Assembly (NCBI GenBank): GCA_002803225.1
Contig: NXFV01000753.1
Location: 40,911 to 104,910, forward strand
Direction of reading: 5' to 3'
DNA: 64,000 nt
From: Gamarada debralockiae
Lineage: Eukaryota > Ascomycota > Leotiomycetes > Helotiales > Hyphodiscaceae
Under the pieces are notes generated by a model. That model made no database searches and was not told where the DNA came from. It was given only the letters and a program-made list of their open reading frames with translations. This document shows, one piece after another, positions 9,665 to 22,496 of the stretch. Position numbers and translations under genes: made by a program. Each line of letters opens with the position of its first letter. The first letter of the stretch is position 1.

Positions 9665-10960
9665 ATGACGCTCGATGCCGATAGCAGAACGCTGTCACCT
9701 CTCCCTGGTGTGCTCTCGCATGGATTGGTAGCGGTATCGACGTTTGGTCTTCTGTCCTTCTTTTGCTCGACTTCGCTGTTTTTCTTCTTGACGTACCGAT
9801 TGATCAGATGGCGACGAACAACGGAAGTAAAGACACCGATAAATCAATTTCTGTTCCTCATCTACAATCTTCTCCTAGCGGGTAAGCAATCACAAACAGT
9901 TTGAACATGAAATTGCTAAGCACAACTTGCAGACATCCAACAAGCAATTGCTTTCCTTCTCAACATCAGCCACTTGAAAACCAATTCAATAGAGGTAGGA
10001 ACGACAACATGCTTCGCTCAAGGGTGGTTCGTCTCAACAGGAGATCTCGCAAGTAGTGTCTTCATCTGCGCAATTGGGTGCCACACCTTCCTCGGCGTCG
10101 TGAGAGACTACAGGCTGCCGACGAGAATATTCTACTGTATTATCGCCGCACTCTGGGGCTTCGTTTACTTGATGGCCGCCCTCGGACCACTCATGCACCG
10201 CGAGGATTTCTACGTGCGAGCCAGCGCCTGGGTAAGTCTCCCTTTTTCCAAACCCTTCATTCCTCAAACTCAACCAACTAACATAACATAGTGCTGGATC
10301 AGCCACAAATACCAAAAAGAGCGTCTCTGGCTCCACTACTTCTGGATCTTCGTCTGCATGTTCTCTACAGTCCTGATCTACACCTTCATCTTCATCTTCC
10401 TGCGCGGCCGCATTAATTCCCAGGCCATCTCCTCCCCCGCCTCCAAATCCCACGGCGCTACACCCCTCATGCTCCTTTACCCCTTCATCTATGTCGTGTG
10501 TACTGCACCTCTCGCAGCTGGCCGTATTTCCTCCTTAGCAGGAAACAATGTCTCCTTGGGATATTTCTGCGCGGCTGGTACCATGATCGCTTGTAACGGC
10601 TGGCTAGACGTCCTTCTCTATGCATCTACACGTGCGGAAATTGTTTTCGCTGAATTCCCCCCAGGGGAAGCGGTCGGATTGGATACATTCGCATTCATAG
10701 GGAAGAGCCAGAAGTTCGGTACAGTGACGACAGTTGAGGCTGGCGAGAGGGGAGGGAGTAGGATGGCTGGAAGGAGAAGTCATGGTGGGGATAGCGTGGA
10801 GAATCTGTACGGTCTGGATCAGATTGGGATTAAGGGCGAGGTGACGATTAGTGTGGATGTAATGCATCATGATGTTGTAGGACCGAAGAGGGTAGAGACG
10901 GAACATAGTGGGAGTTGGGACGCCACGAGTAGTCGGAAGAGCTCGCAGATCGAGGGATGA
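9665..10960 (+). CDS. Seven-transmembrane receptor (Git3/cAMP-receptor-like GPCR), 394 aa
   Basis: Three exons: 9665-9881, 9933-10231 and 10292-10960, with introns of 51 and 60 nt (GTAAGC..CAG and GTAAGT..TAG), 1185 nt in total. The start chosen is the ATG in a strong context (GCCACCATGACG); an in-frame ATG lies 21 nt upstream at 9644. The N-terminal helix is followed by an intracellular YRLIRWRR, and the second helix ends in NQFLFLIYNLLLADIQQAIAF in two parts. CFAQGWFVSTGDLASSVFI holds the conserved extracellular Cys of the third helix, and WISHKYQKERLWLHYFWIFV starts the fifth. Helices six and seven follow. The roughly 100-residue cytoplasmic tail is hydrophilic. This arrangement is that of the fungal nutrient/cAMP-like receptors that signal through G-alpha to cAMP-PKA. 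The ligand is not predictable. Confidence 0.8.
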
Positions 10961-11756
10961 ATAAAGGGTGAGCAATATAATGGAGTTGGTTTGCAAAGAG
11001 ATGGGTGAGTGGCGGATTGGAGTTTGGATACCCTAGATGAAAAGAGTTATTATACTCTTCTGGAACCTTGCTTGTCATTGGCTCAGATTTCCGATATGGG
11101 AATGAGTAAGGTCCGTGAAAGTAAGTTCAACGTTCCCTGCCAGCGTCTACGCAACTATCCTCGTGATGAGGCTACACCGCAGTGCAAGCAGAATTCGCAA
11201 TACCAAGGAACGCCGAAGATCATTTTCCTCCAAAGTCTATCTCACATCGATGTGCCAGCTGCACATCGACCTCCTTCCCACGCTCTGCCGATTCTGAGAC
11301 AAAACCCTGCATAAACTCATGGATGCAACTACACTTGAGAATAGCCGCAGGATGCACTGCATATCGTCTGTGCTTTGCAACGTGCCTCGGCTGGACTCGG
11401 TCATCAGTGTGACCTTGTCCCGGCAGGGACCAAGTCGTCCCTGCTTCCCGTGCGTGACACCTTCAAGTTACGTAGCGAACATCCTAGGCAAATGGTACGA
11501 AATCAAAGCAAAGACGGACAAGTTTGACCACACGTTCATTCTGAGAAATAGCATCAACAATTTCACTCCAGTGGGTGATTCGACGATGATACAGTGTGGG
11601 GACAATTTTTATCGCTCCGAATTGCTCAATATAAGCTACTAATTGGAAAGTCCTATCCTTATTCACTACTACAGCAGCCTAGGGAGCAATTACAACCTCT
11701 GATTCCAATTCCCAAAGCCCAAGGAGCCGTCCAGTCACAGCATCATTAGCGTCCCC
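10961..11756. other. Convergent intergenic region
   Basis: This lies between the 3' ends of the receptor gene (plus) and the SDR gene (minus), so it should hold two 3'UTRs. Small frames such as 11319-11642 show no known domain. Confidence 0.5.
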
Positions 11757-12950
11757 TCACCAAGGCAACACATCACCTCCACCGCCAACACCCATCTCCT
11801 GGACTATCTTCCCAGCATCAGCATCTCTCTCTCCTTTTACCACACTCGCGACACGTTCGCCTCCAACCTCAGGACTCGCACCAACTGGCCTTCCTCCATG
11901 AAATCCTTGGGTTCCAATTACTAGACGATCATAACTCAGCTGTCATCCTCCAGAATTTACTGGATCGTAGCCTCTCTCCATTTCATATACTCAGTCTGCT
12001 GTTTCCATTCCTTCAAAAAGAATGAAAGAATAGAATGAATACTTCACCCCGAATGAATGATTCAAGAAAAATAATTCGAGGGGCGAGAAGGGGGGAAAGG
12101 AGAGTTCAACATACAGCCAGGATTCACCCCAAACACCCTCACCCCCCGTCCCCTCAACAGCGCATCGTACTGAATAATCACCATACTCAACGCCGCCTTG
12201 CTCGTCCTATAATCAATCGCTCCTCCTGAACCGTGAAGCACATGATTTGGATCACTCGCATATGCTAAGCTTCCGGTCGTTGAGGAGATGAAGATCAGGC
12301 GCTTAACAATCTCCGTATTTGGCTGTACGAGAAGTAACGGCATAAAGGCCTCCGTAACGGAGACTGCACCAATAACGTTCGTGTTCAGCACCCTTCTCAT
12401 CGCCTCTCTCACGCCTCCTTCTCGTGAACCTCGTGGAATTTGGCTCCCAATACCAGCATTGTTGATCAGCATATCAACTCTTCCGTACGTCTCCTTCACG
12501 AATCTCGCTGCTTCATCAACAGATTCGTCATCTGTGACGTCCAGCTGCACCGCCTCAACTGTCCCCTTGACCCCATCCAACTCCCTCAGCGTAGCAGCGG
12601 CTTCCAGACCCTTCGCGTGATTGCGGGAGCCGATTATGACATGGTAGCTTGTCGCTTCATTGCCGGAGGAGAGAAGGATGTTCTTTGCTGTTTCATATCC
12701 AATTCCCTGATTCGCGCCTAATCCCAATAATGAGCTTCGCCTCGACATCTGATAACGCAAGCTGAAGAGTGGACCCTTCAATATCCTTCTGTTCTTTCAT
12801 TTCTCTATTGGTGATAGGGAAATAATGTGCTGTTCAATCGCTGGAATGAACCAAACGAATGAAAATGGCGGAGAACAAACGAAGTGGAGACGCAGCACAA
12901 AGGAATGAATACTAACCTGTGATTAGAACAATTGCTTGGGAAGAAGTCAT
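11757..12950 (-). CDS. Short-chain dehydrogenase/reductase, carbonyl-reductase-like, 266 aa
   Basis: Three exons on the minus strand: 12950-12917, 12717-12115 and 11920-11757, 801 nt in all. The first intron (12916-12718, GTTAGT..TAG) lies inside the cofactor motif; joining rebuilds ITGANQGIGYE, the TGxxxGIG nucleotide-binding loop. Further SDR signatures follow: LDVTDDESV (adenine pocket), INNAGIG (NNAG), an ISSTTGS serine region, and YRTSK (the YxxxK catalytic pair). After NPG a second intron (12114-11921, GTATGT..CTAG) leads to a C-terminus with GASPEVGGERVASV, typical of carbonyl-reductase-like SDRs. The length is normal for the family. Expected activity is NAD(P)H-dependent reduction of a carbonyl; the substrate is unknown. 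The second acceptor was chosen by frame and family fit, so the last exon is a little less certain. Confidence 0.85.
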
Positions 12951-13544
12951 TTTACCTTGGACGATCAAGGTCGTGGATTACAATCGTTCAAGTATTGTGG
13001 AGATTTGAGGATGAGGATGAGGCTGATGTCGAAGTTGTAAAACAGGTAGCAAGACGTTGTGTTTCGGAAGCCGAATTGTTTATTCGCGAGGCACAGCCAT
13101 CTTCGCCTTCTACACGTAAAACCTCACGACACCTCATCAACAGCACACAACATAAAATTACAAATGTAGCGAGTGATCAAAAGATGTATTGCCGCGAGCA
13201 ATTGGTGATGTGATGCAAAGGACCAAAATGCCCCATCATCCATTCACACTCTCTAATAACACATTCCCATACCAGTTTATTTATCGTAGGATACCGATCC
13301 CGCCTTTCCATGCAAGAACACGCCATAATCAACGCTCCCCCATTCCGTCCATCTCCATATTTATAATACAATGCCTTTCTCTCCCGGCAAAATCTCTAAA
13401 TTTGCTTTTCTTCCCGAAAACACGCTGCTTGCTGTACACACAATCCCTCCCAAACACAGCATCACACCCCAAGTTGCCGCTCGAGAAACCAAAATCAGCG
13501 CATCGTGATACAGGGCAAGTGAAGATAGAGAGTTAATACACAAA
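12951..13544. other. Intergenic between SDR and INO80 genes
   Basis: The SDR promoter (minus strand) faces the INO80 3'UTR. No coding region supported; the 12932-13213 frame has no motif and overlaps the SDR start. Confidence 0.5.
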
Positions 13545-16500
13545 TCAACCCATATCCACATCCCCATCCGCCATCGCAAATCTCTGCTTCGCAGTCTTGG
13601 CTTTCTTCCCACCCGCCTTGCGCGCCTTCTTTGCCTTCGGGCCTCCCTCGCCTGGAATGGGCGTCGCAGCACCAGAAGGACGGTTTGAGCCATCGTCAAA
13701 GTGACCCTCACCTAAATTCCACTCGTTAGCCTTCGTCTCCATAATCCCCATACCCTATCAATTAAAAAAAAAAAAATTTTTTGGGAACAACATACCTTCA
13801 TGATACAAATCCTCCAAACTCCCACCACCCAAAGCACCCTCAGCCTTCCGCTTCTTTCCCCCCTTCTTCTTCCCCTTCTCCGGCATCGTCGCCTCAATCT
13901 CCGCCAACTCCTTCTCCTTCCGCTCAATCTCCGCGGCCTCGTCATCATCAACAAGCCACATCGCAATATCCTTCGTTCTATTCTCCTTAGATCTCGTATT
14001 GAAATCGACACCACCGCCAGAACCACCAGTCATGACGACCTTCTGAACTTCTTCCTTCTGCAGTGCTCGCTTTCGGATACGCTCTTCGATCGTGCCGCGC
14101 GTAATCATGCGGTAGACGGTGACTTGCTTGGTTTGACCGAGACGATGCGCGCGATCCATGGCTTGTGAATCGATGGTTGGATTCCAGTCTGAATCGTAGA
14201 AGATGACGGTGTCGGCGGACGTCAAGTTGATACCTAGACCTCCGGCGCGGGTACTGAGCAAGAAGATGAAGATCTCGGGTCGAGTCTGGAAATCATGTAC
14301 AGTATCTCTTCTGTCTTCGAGTTTGGTGGATCCGTCGAGACGAAGATATTTGTAGTTGCGGTAAGTAAGATACTCTTCCATAAGATCGATCATTCGAGTC
14401 ATTTGGAAGTAAAGCAGGACACGATGGCCGCCTTCCTTAAGCTTGAAGAGGAGGTCATCTAACTTGGCAAGCTTGCCAGAGTCAGTGACGAAGCGGCGCA
14501 TGGATGGTACGCGGATATTGGTGAAGCGTTGTTTCTCGGATGTTGGTGCTGGGAGCATCTTGGTAGGTGGATAGAAAGCTGGCGGAATCTTGGACGTGAT
14601 CAAAGCCTTTTCTTCAACTGGTGAAGGGCCATAGAGAGCTCGTCGCATGGGGACGTTGAACATGACGTTCTCCTTTTCGATAACGGCGCCTCGGCTGGAG
14701 CAGAAGACTTCGATCGGTGGAGCAGAGGCTCTTGGTCGTCCGCATTGCTCAAGTCGGCTGATTCCGGAGTCCGCCAAGACATCCTTTGACACGTTAAAGA
14801 GCTTGTTCAGGTACCCTTCACTGGTGACTTCAGCAAGAGGTTTGCGATCCTTGCGGTGCACGATCTGGAGCATGGCTGGAGTCGGTGTGAAATCTTTCTC
14901 GCGCCCTTCATCGTAGATGACGCTCAATGCACCCAGACGACGAGGCTTCTGGGCAAGATCCACAGCACGAGTGAAGACATCCTTATGAGAAGCAGTAGTA
15001 ACTTCATCAATAGAAGTATCTGCAAAACGAAGCCATGAGAAAGGACCATTCTCTGTGGCACCCTCGCGGATGTTCTCGGGCGTAAAAACGTTCATCAACT
15101 GATCCAAGTATCTTCCTCTGAAGCCAGCCTTGTCATTGTTTTGTCCAGGCAAGTTGAGTCTGCCATCTTCACGCCAGACTAATCGTGGGAGTTGGTACTC
15201 GATCATATTCCGGGTAGAATAGCCAACATTGATGTTCGCACCCTCACGCATGAATGAAGCTGTTTCAGCAAAGTATCCGAAAGAGAATGGCGAGGTAGTC
15301 TCGGCTCGCTCGAAGAGATCAGGGTGATTGCAAACCTTTCGGAACTGCATCACCAAGTTCATCAAGGTACCGGTATCATTGTCATCGCCGATAGTTGCCT
15401 TCTCGATGAGATCCATGATGCTGATCTGGTTCCGAAGATTACCATAGTAAGCTCGTTGACGGTAGGTGAGATCGCAGAAAACATCGAGTTCGATCTTGTC
15501 GCCAAGTTCCTTCTGCACATGCTTCTTGACACGACGTAGCATGAATGGCTTGAGAATCATGTGTAATCGCTTGAGCTGATCCTCGTTGAGCTTGGTGTTC
15601 GATTGAGCGTGACTTTCGATATCCTTGGAGAACCACTCGCTGAACTCGTCGTGGGAGTCGAATAAACTTGGCATGATGAAATGTAGTAGAGCCCATAATT
15701 CCTGCATGTTGTTTTGAATGGGCGTGCCAGTGAGCAACAGACGATTACGGCAGTGGAAACCCAGAAGACTCTTCCATCTAGAACTTTGAGAGCTCTTGAT
15801 GGCTTGAGCCTCATCCAAGATCATGTATTGCCACTTCATCTTCTGGAAGTAGGCTACATCTGAAACGACCAGTTGATAAGACGTGACGAGAACATGGAAA
15901 GGAGCATCTTGAGTGTAGGTGATGTGCTTGCGGTCCCAAAATTTTCGGAGCACCTTGCGATCCGCAGCGGTACCCCAGTATGGCAGAACCTTAAGTGTTG
16001 GAACGAACTTGGTGATTTCCTGTTGCCAGTTGTGCAGTGTGGAAGCTGGTGCAACAACCAAGAATGGACCCCAGATGCCGTGCTTCTCTGCAAGATACGC
16101 CATGACAGAGATGGACTGAACCGTCTTTCCAAGACCCATTTCGTCGGCCAAGATACCGTTGATACCCTGCTCGTAAAGATTGACCAGCCAATTGAGACCC
16201 TTGAGTTGGTACTCCTTGAGCTGAGCTTGAAGCATCTTCGGTTGCTCAATATCGACGTCACCCATACCAGCAGGGTTCTGGAAATTCATCTCACCTTCCT
16301 CATCCATGGCTGGCCCATCATCTTGTTTGTTGAATGCTCTGGCCTTGTTCTGAGCTTCCTGGATTGCATTTTGGGCATTGGCCATGGCAGCGGCATGGAG
16401 GGCAGACTCATCGTCATCATCGAAGTCCAGTTGATCGAAGCTCGTAACCTTCGCAGGCGCAACACTATCCGTGGGCAGATTGATCACATGCAAGCTCGAA

Positions 16501-18867
16501 GCCTCCTTGTCTGGGACAGCAACATCTGGATGATCTGTCGAACGCTCAACCTCATCGGTTTTAATCTTCTTGCCAATGAAATGGGAGTACAATTCAGTCT
16601 GGGAGATCAAGAAGTTGAGTTTTCGCTTCTGTCTGTTTGCTTCTCGATCTGCTTCGGCCTTCTTTGCGTTCTCAATCTCCTGTTTCTCGGCTGCTCGTCG
16701 AAGATCACGCTCTTCTCGCTCATTGCGCTTCCAGAAGGACATCATCTCTCGCATGACACGCTTTGCTCTGGCCTGGAGATCCTTCGTACCCTTATTCGTG
16801 CGAAGCTGCCATCGCTTGGCTTCTTTCGATGCTAAAATAGCTGTCTTCTTCAAATTCGATGATCTGATCGCATATGAATCTCCTGCAATCTTGTACACCT
16901 TGTTGACATCCTTTCTTGCCATATCACGCCATATTTGATCGTAAATCTGATTATATCCTTTAGAAACGAATGGTTCGAAGGTCGCTGGAGACTCTTCGCG
17001 GGATTCTTTGGGTTCCTTGGTATTGAGCTTGATTCTGATCTTTGCTGGTTCTTCCTTCAGCGAGGGAAGTTGAGGGGGTTCCTCTCCAGCATCGATCGCG
17101 GCCTGGGCAGCTTCTGCAGAGTCCTTCTCGGCTTGCTTCTGCTCCTTGGACTTTCGTAACCGTCCCCCACCACCTCCACGCTTGGTCTTTGGCTTGGGCT
17201 CTGGGTCATTAGCCGTAAATGTGGACATCATTCCTCCAGCGAAGTTCGGTTCCAGTGGCGAGACTGCTCGGATCTCAGGACCCTTGTCACCTCGTGCGAG
17301 AATGATCTTTGTCTGCTGGGCCTTTTTCTCAGCTCGTTGTGCCTCCTTGATGAACTTCTGTCTTTCGACCTCGTCCTCAGCCGCTTGTGCCTTGGCCAAT
17401 GCAACTTCCTTTTGTTCGATCTGCGAAGCGACCGTCTTCTCTCTGCGACGCTTTCTCTGCATATCCTTCTTCCGCTCTTTCTCGGCTTGGACTTCCTTTT
17501 CTTGCACAGCTGTGATCGCATCGTCTGCATAGATGTCTCTGTAGCGCTGCTCGCCCATAGTTGCATGTTGCCCAAGCTTCGCAGCCATCTTGTCGGAAAA
17601 CAGTGTCCGCCGTTGCTTGGTCTTGGCTATCTCGACAGTGTCGACATCCAACTTCCGCTTCAGACTCCGTGCTTGGAACACCTTCTTGTCCTGGTCGAAA
17701 TCAGACAAGTCGATGTCACTCGCCTCCGCGTCGATTTTGGCCATCGCGTTTTGTATCTCCTTCTCCTCATCCTTGGACAGAATTTTAAGTTTCGGGGAGC
17801 TCTTTGGGGAGTTCTTAGGCTTGGGCTCACCATTTGCCCTCCGCTTCGCTGGAACTCGAGGTGCTGTGGATTTGGGAGCGGGAGTTGGTGCTGGCGCAAG
17901 CGAAGAGTGTCGGGAGCTATCTGACATAGGCTCAGCCTTGGCTACTGAAGGTATTGATTGTCGTGAGGGTTTTCGAGGTTTCGCAGTAACGGGTGTAGGG
18001 GTAGGGGCTCGTGGAGGAGCAGGGTCGGCGTTGGAAAGGATACTCGAGAAGGCCATTGGGTCTGCGGGTCTGCTTGGGGTCTGATGATTTCGCAAGTTAG
18101 TTTTGACCTGGGAAGGTTGGTGAGGAAGATATTTACCACTGCCGGAGCCGCAGGTTCTTGCTTGATAACTGGTCCTCCCATACCGACCCCATTATGTCGC
18201 ATGACTGGGGAAGTCATCGAAGCCATCCGTGGCGATGGGGATATCCGTTGCGGATGAGAATGTGAGATGGGCGACCGCGGTGGAAAAGTTGCTGTAACGG
18301 GCGAGGTGTAATTCCCGTTGTAATAATTCTGTGGTTCGGGAGGAGCTTGAGGATAGACGTAAGGCTCTCGACTCTGCAAAATTATCTCAGTAAATTGAAT
18401 GCGGAAGGAGTTTGTACGTGCTATCTCCGATCTCTTACCTGAGGTGTATGAGATTGAGGCTCATGCCATGGAATATTTTCTGCCGGTTGTCTATCGCCAG
18501 AGTCGGATGTAGGGTCGTAGTAATTGCTCGTGGGTTTGTCGCGCGGCGTAGGCTGATATTCATTCGCATACGCAGACGAAGGAGCCAATGTTCGCGGTGA
18601 TGCAGGAGGCCCAGGAATGTGAGAAGTTGTTAGCATGGGCAGCGGAGCAGGTGTTGGCGGATGGTATGGATCATTGAACTGTGGTCGTGGATGGGAGTTG
18701 GTTGGAGAATAAGGTGAGCGAAAGTCTGATTGTGTCGGTGATCTGGTATCGTAGGGTCGAGCGTTTGAGTTGCTCGCTCCGTTCATCCTCTCTCGTCTTA
18801 CTCCTTCCTCGTCTTCCTCCACCGGCCGCTGCATCACAGTTGAGTGATACAACGAGTCCATGTCCAT
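13545..18867 (-). CDS. INO80: INO80 chromatin-remodelling ATPase, 1705 aa
   Basis: Four exons on the minus strand: 18867-18439, 18373-18137, 18080-13796 and 13711-13545, 5118 nt. Introns are 65, 56 and 84 nt. The N-terminus (residues 1-300) is Pro/Ser/Tyr-rich and disordered. The DBINO domain spans about residues 586-730 ([19 protein letters not shown] and on). The SNF2 ATPase follows with [11 protein letters not shown] (about 870), DEAQAIK (about 978) and [12 protein letters not shown] long insertion separates it from the helicase C lobe, with [20 protein letters not shown] and [11 protein letters not shown] (about 1533). The split ATPase and DBINO domain identify INO80 rather than SWR1. It is the catalytic subunit of a nuclear complex that slides nucleosomes and exchanges H2A.Z. 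The last intron contains poly-A/poly-T; its acceptor at 13712 is chosen because it joins LYHE to GEGHFDD as expected in relatives. Confidence 0.95.
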
Positions 18868-20488
18868 CAACTTGCGCCTACAACTCTCGAGGCGACAATG
18901 TTTCTGTATTACCGATCCATAGGAGGTTCAACGTCGCAGAGTCGTTGGAATTGGTTGGATGGGGGACGTCGATCTTATTATTGGTGAATTATCACGGTCG
19001 TCAAAAGTATTCGCGGTTGTAAAGGAACGGCAGGTTTTATGTTGGACACTCGAATGGTGATGAAAAAGAGGGCCGGATGATGGGAAGAAGGAATGACACT
19101 CGATGGCGTGCAATCTCTGGGCGTTGGGTTTCTCAGCCGCGGAGTCGGGGGACTGGGCAATGTGTTCAATATGTAGCTTCTCTTTAAAAGTACAGTATCA
19201 CGGCTGACTGCTGGGTTGTGGGAAGTTTGGAAGTCGCGACGGCGATGCACATGTGGTATTATTACGAGTGATGATGGGAATAGGGAAGGATGTGAATTAA
19301 TGGCCGATGGGGAATTATGTTCTTCTGCACAAAGCCGCGCCCCAATAACAGATGTGCTGCTCGGTTCACGCCCCCATCTGGAGGAACGCGATTATTGAAG
19401 AACTGAGATGACGACTGACTGATGAAGACAACCCGACTGTTATTGGCTATATACGGAAATACCCCTATTAATGCTCGTTTTGGGGGGGATATACTGTATT
19501 TATCTCAGTGTTAATCATTTCATCTTCTTTCCTTACAACTTTTCATGTGGTTTTGATGGTGATGCGGCTTTTCCGTTCTTGTCTTCTGGTGTCTCTTTTT
19601 TTATCATTTCCTCCTCAACCCTTCTACTCGTCCATGATCGTTCCCAAAGTTTACCGAGCGAGCGAGCGAACGAGCGGGTGTGGATTTGGAAGGTGCGCTA
19701 ACCCGTAAGGCTTTGGTTGCGGATAATCCTGGCCATTTGATGAGTTTTCTCTTTCTTCAGCTGGGATGTAACCGGAACTCTAAATTTTTTGGTGCTTATC
19801 GTTTTGCATCCTGTAGGCGCTGTTTAATCCGTATTATCCATAGAACGAGAAAAGTTATTTCACGCCGTGACCGGGTCTGCTATGGTTTGCCAAGGTAAGA
19901 CCTTTTTTGGGTGGTGATGATGGATGTGAGAAATCGCCAGCGCGCTGAACAGATCTCTCCGCCAAACTTCGGCCCCACGGGCTCATCGAAACCACTCGTG
20001 TATGTAGGCCGTCATCTTTGGATTTCGAGGGGAACACACCCGTAGATAGAGTAATGAAATTACATTATTACAAGGAATTGCCTGAAATATAAAACTTGCT
20101 TCCAAATGAACGATTGCGATGTGCTGGCAGAGATCCAAGGCGGTGCGAACAAAAATTCATCGATCAGGAGAATATCTGTGATCAGCAGCATCATTTGATT
20201 GCAGCCCGGTCACATGGATCTCACAAACACGATAATCTTTAAGTCTCAATTTTGCCTATATTTAATATCGACAAAACTCAGCTAAAAACAAGGACGCCTC
20301 TAAAGCACAAGCATTCTATCCCACCAAAGGCCATTTCCATCACGCAGCAGCAGATGCTCGCTGGACCCCCTGAGAAGATCCTAGGTCTCAGCATCCAAAC
20401 CACCAACATGTAGGATATATAGCCTGTCATCGCCCAATAATGCATGCATCAACTTTTCTCTTCTCAATCTCAACCCCATTCAGTCAAT
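18868..20488. other. Intergenic 1.6 kb between INO80 and ARB1
   Basis: Holds the INO80 promoter and 5'UTR and the ARB1 3' region. No protein-coding frame with a recognisable motif. A GAGCGAGCGAACGAGCG-like short repeat lies near 19656-19676. Confidence 0.5.
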
Positions 20489-22496
20489 TTAGACGGCACC
20501 GGTAGACATCATCTTCTTCCTCAAGTGGTTCTTGTATTCTCCGATTGAGCCGTCCCATCGGCGGATCGTTTGGTTCTCGCATACCATGATGTCCTTTGCG
20601 ATCTTGTCGAGCAATCTGGGGCACATTAGTAGGAGGTTGGAAGGAGACTGTGGGAAACGGCGTACCTGAAATCGTGAGACACAACCACTACACCACCAGT
20701 GAACGCGTTGATAGCATCTGCCAGACTGTCAATCGTAGGAATATCCAAACCGTTGGTAGGTTCGTCCAACAACAGCATATTAGGTGCATCGATAGCCAAG
20801 AGAGCGAAAACAATTCTGGATTTCTGACCCTCGGACAGAGTACCCATCAAAGCAGTTTGGGAGTCTCCGCTAAGACCGTATTTGCCGAGCTGTTGTCTCC
20901 AGTATTGGTAATCTTGGGACTTGTCGGAGTACTTGTCTCTAACGAAGTCGAGAGCAGACTTGGTGAGATCCAATTGTTCGGCAGAGTGTTGAGAGTAGAC
21001 ACCCATCTTCAAGTGAGTGTGTCGGGAGACTTGACCGCCGGTAGGTGAGAGCTTGCCGGTCATGAGACGGAGGAGAGTTGACTTTCCAACACCATTGGGT
21101 CCGACCAATGCTGTTCGAGAGTCCATGTCCACACCGAGATCGAGGTGCCTGTAGAGGTCGTCCTTAGGGTTCCCGGTGTATGAGAAAGTAACATCATCGA
21201 ATGACAAGACAGGGGGTGGGAGTTTCTCGACATCTGCGAATCTGAATGTGAAGACACGATCTTGCTCAACGGGCTTGATAAACCCATCTGCCTCCATCTT
21301 GTCCAAGATCTTTTGTCGGGACTTGGCTTGTCTGACTAAGTTGGCATATGTACCAGCTGAAGCGATGAACTTCTTGATGTGAACGATTTCGTCCTGTTGC
21401 TTTTGGTAGGCCTTCATCTGGTTGACCTCTTGTTCGGATCGAGTCTTCGAGTAAGAGTCGTAGTTACCACCATAGTAGATGAGTTGCTTCATGCGCATAT
21501 CGATCATGTTTGTGCAGACACCGTTGAGGAAATCCATGCTATGGGAAACAAGAACAAGAGTGCGGTCCCACTTCTTGAGGTATTCTTCGAGCCACACACA
21601 AGCCTCCAAGTCTAAATGGGCAGTTGGGTCATCGAGAAGGAGGAGCGAAGGTTTGACGAACAGAGCTTTGGCCAAAGCCACACGCATACGCCACCCACCA
21701 GACATGTCCTTTGTCTTCTTGTGAATTGTTGTCTTGTTGAATCCGAGACCAGTGAGAATGAGGGAAGCACGGGTGGAAAAGGTAGAGGGGTCCATTGTCT
21801 CCATACGCTGCGCATATTGTTAGCAGTGTTCTAGAATTATTTCATGCCAAGACTAACCTCGTAGAGATCCATGAGAAGCGGTGACTCTGGTCCTTCGTCT
21901 TCGAGAATTTGTTCTGCTAGCTTGTCAAGTCTCTCCATCTCATTCTCTGCCTCCTTGACGACCCACTCCAAAGCCCCCAAGTCGCTAGGAGGAGCACCCT
22001 CGTTGAGTAAGTAGATGTCAACATGGTCCGGGATGGGGTATTCTCGCTTGTCGATGGCCTTCAAGAGGGTCGACTTTCCACAACCGTTCTCACCAAGGAG
22101 ACCATATCGACGACCGTATGTAAGTTCCATCGTGGTATCTGAGATGAGGACTCGGCCGTGGAAAACCAAAGAAACGGAGGTAATCTTGACATCCCGACTC
22201 TGCTTCAGCGAGCTGAGTACACCAGTAGTGACTCGATCGGAGAGACCATGCTTGTCCATTTGATCTGCCAGTCTCTTAACCTCATCCAACTTCTTTCCAG
22301 ATGTCGCAGGCTGGTCATCATCGGGGACGGGGTTTCCATCGCCATCGAGAAGAGGAGGGGTCTCGTCACCAGCGACGGATGAGGCGCCAGAAGCGTTCTT
22401 GGATCCAGCCTTTGATCGGGAGGCAACAGTCTTCTTGGGAGCTTTTCCTTCGGCGGCTCTCTTGGCCTCACGGGCGGCTTTTGATGCGGAAACCAT
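20489..22496 (-). CDS. ARB1: ABC-F ATPase ARB1-like, ribosome biogenesis, 635 aa
   Basis: Three exons on the minus strand: 22496-21858, 21807-20666 and 20615-20489, with two 50-nt introns; 1908 nt. A Lys/Ala-rich N-terminus leads into two nucleotide-binding domains and no membrane segments, the ABC-F layout. NBD1 has GENGCGKST (about residue 140), the signature [16 protein letters not shown] and [20 protein letters not shown], the last being characteristic of Arb1. NBD2 has GPNGVGKST (about residue 450), [14 protein letters not shown] and [12 protein letters not shown]. In yeast Arb1 is an essential, shuttling ATPase needed for 40S and 60S maturation. The ATG at 22496 was chosen because the frame upstream has only a GTG. 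No defects seen. Confidence 0.93.

Noticed and set aside
10034..10453. Minus-strand ORF of 139 codons, acidic
   Set aside because: Antisense to the seven-TM receptor exons; composition reflects the opposite strand.
15873..16835. Long plus-strand ORF of 320 codons
   Set aside because: It lies fully antisense to the INO80 ATPase domain and has no family motif; it is a shadow of biased codon use.
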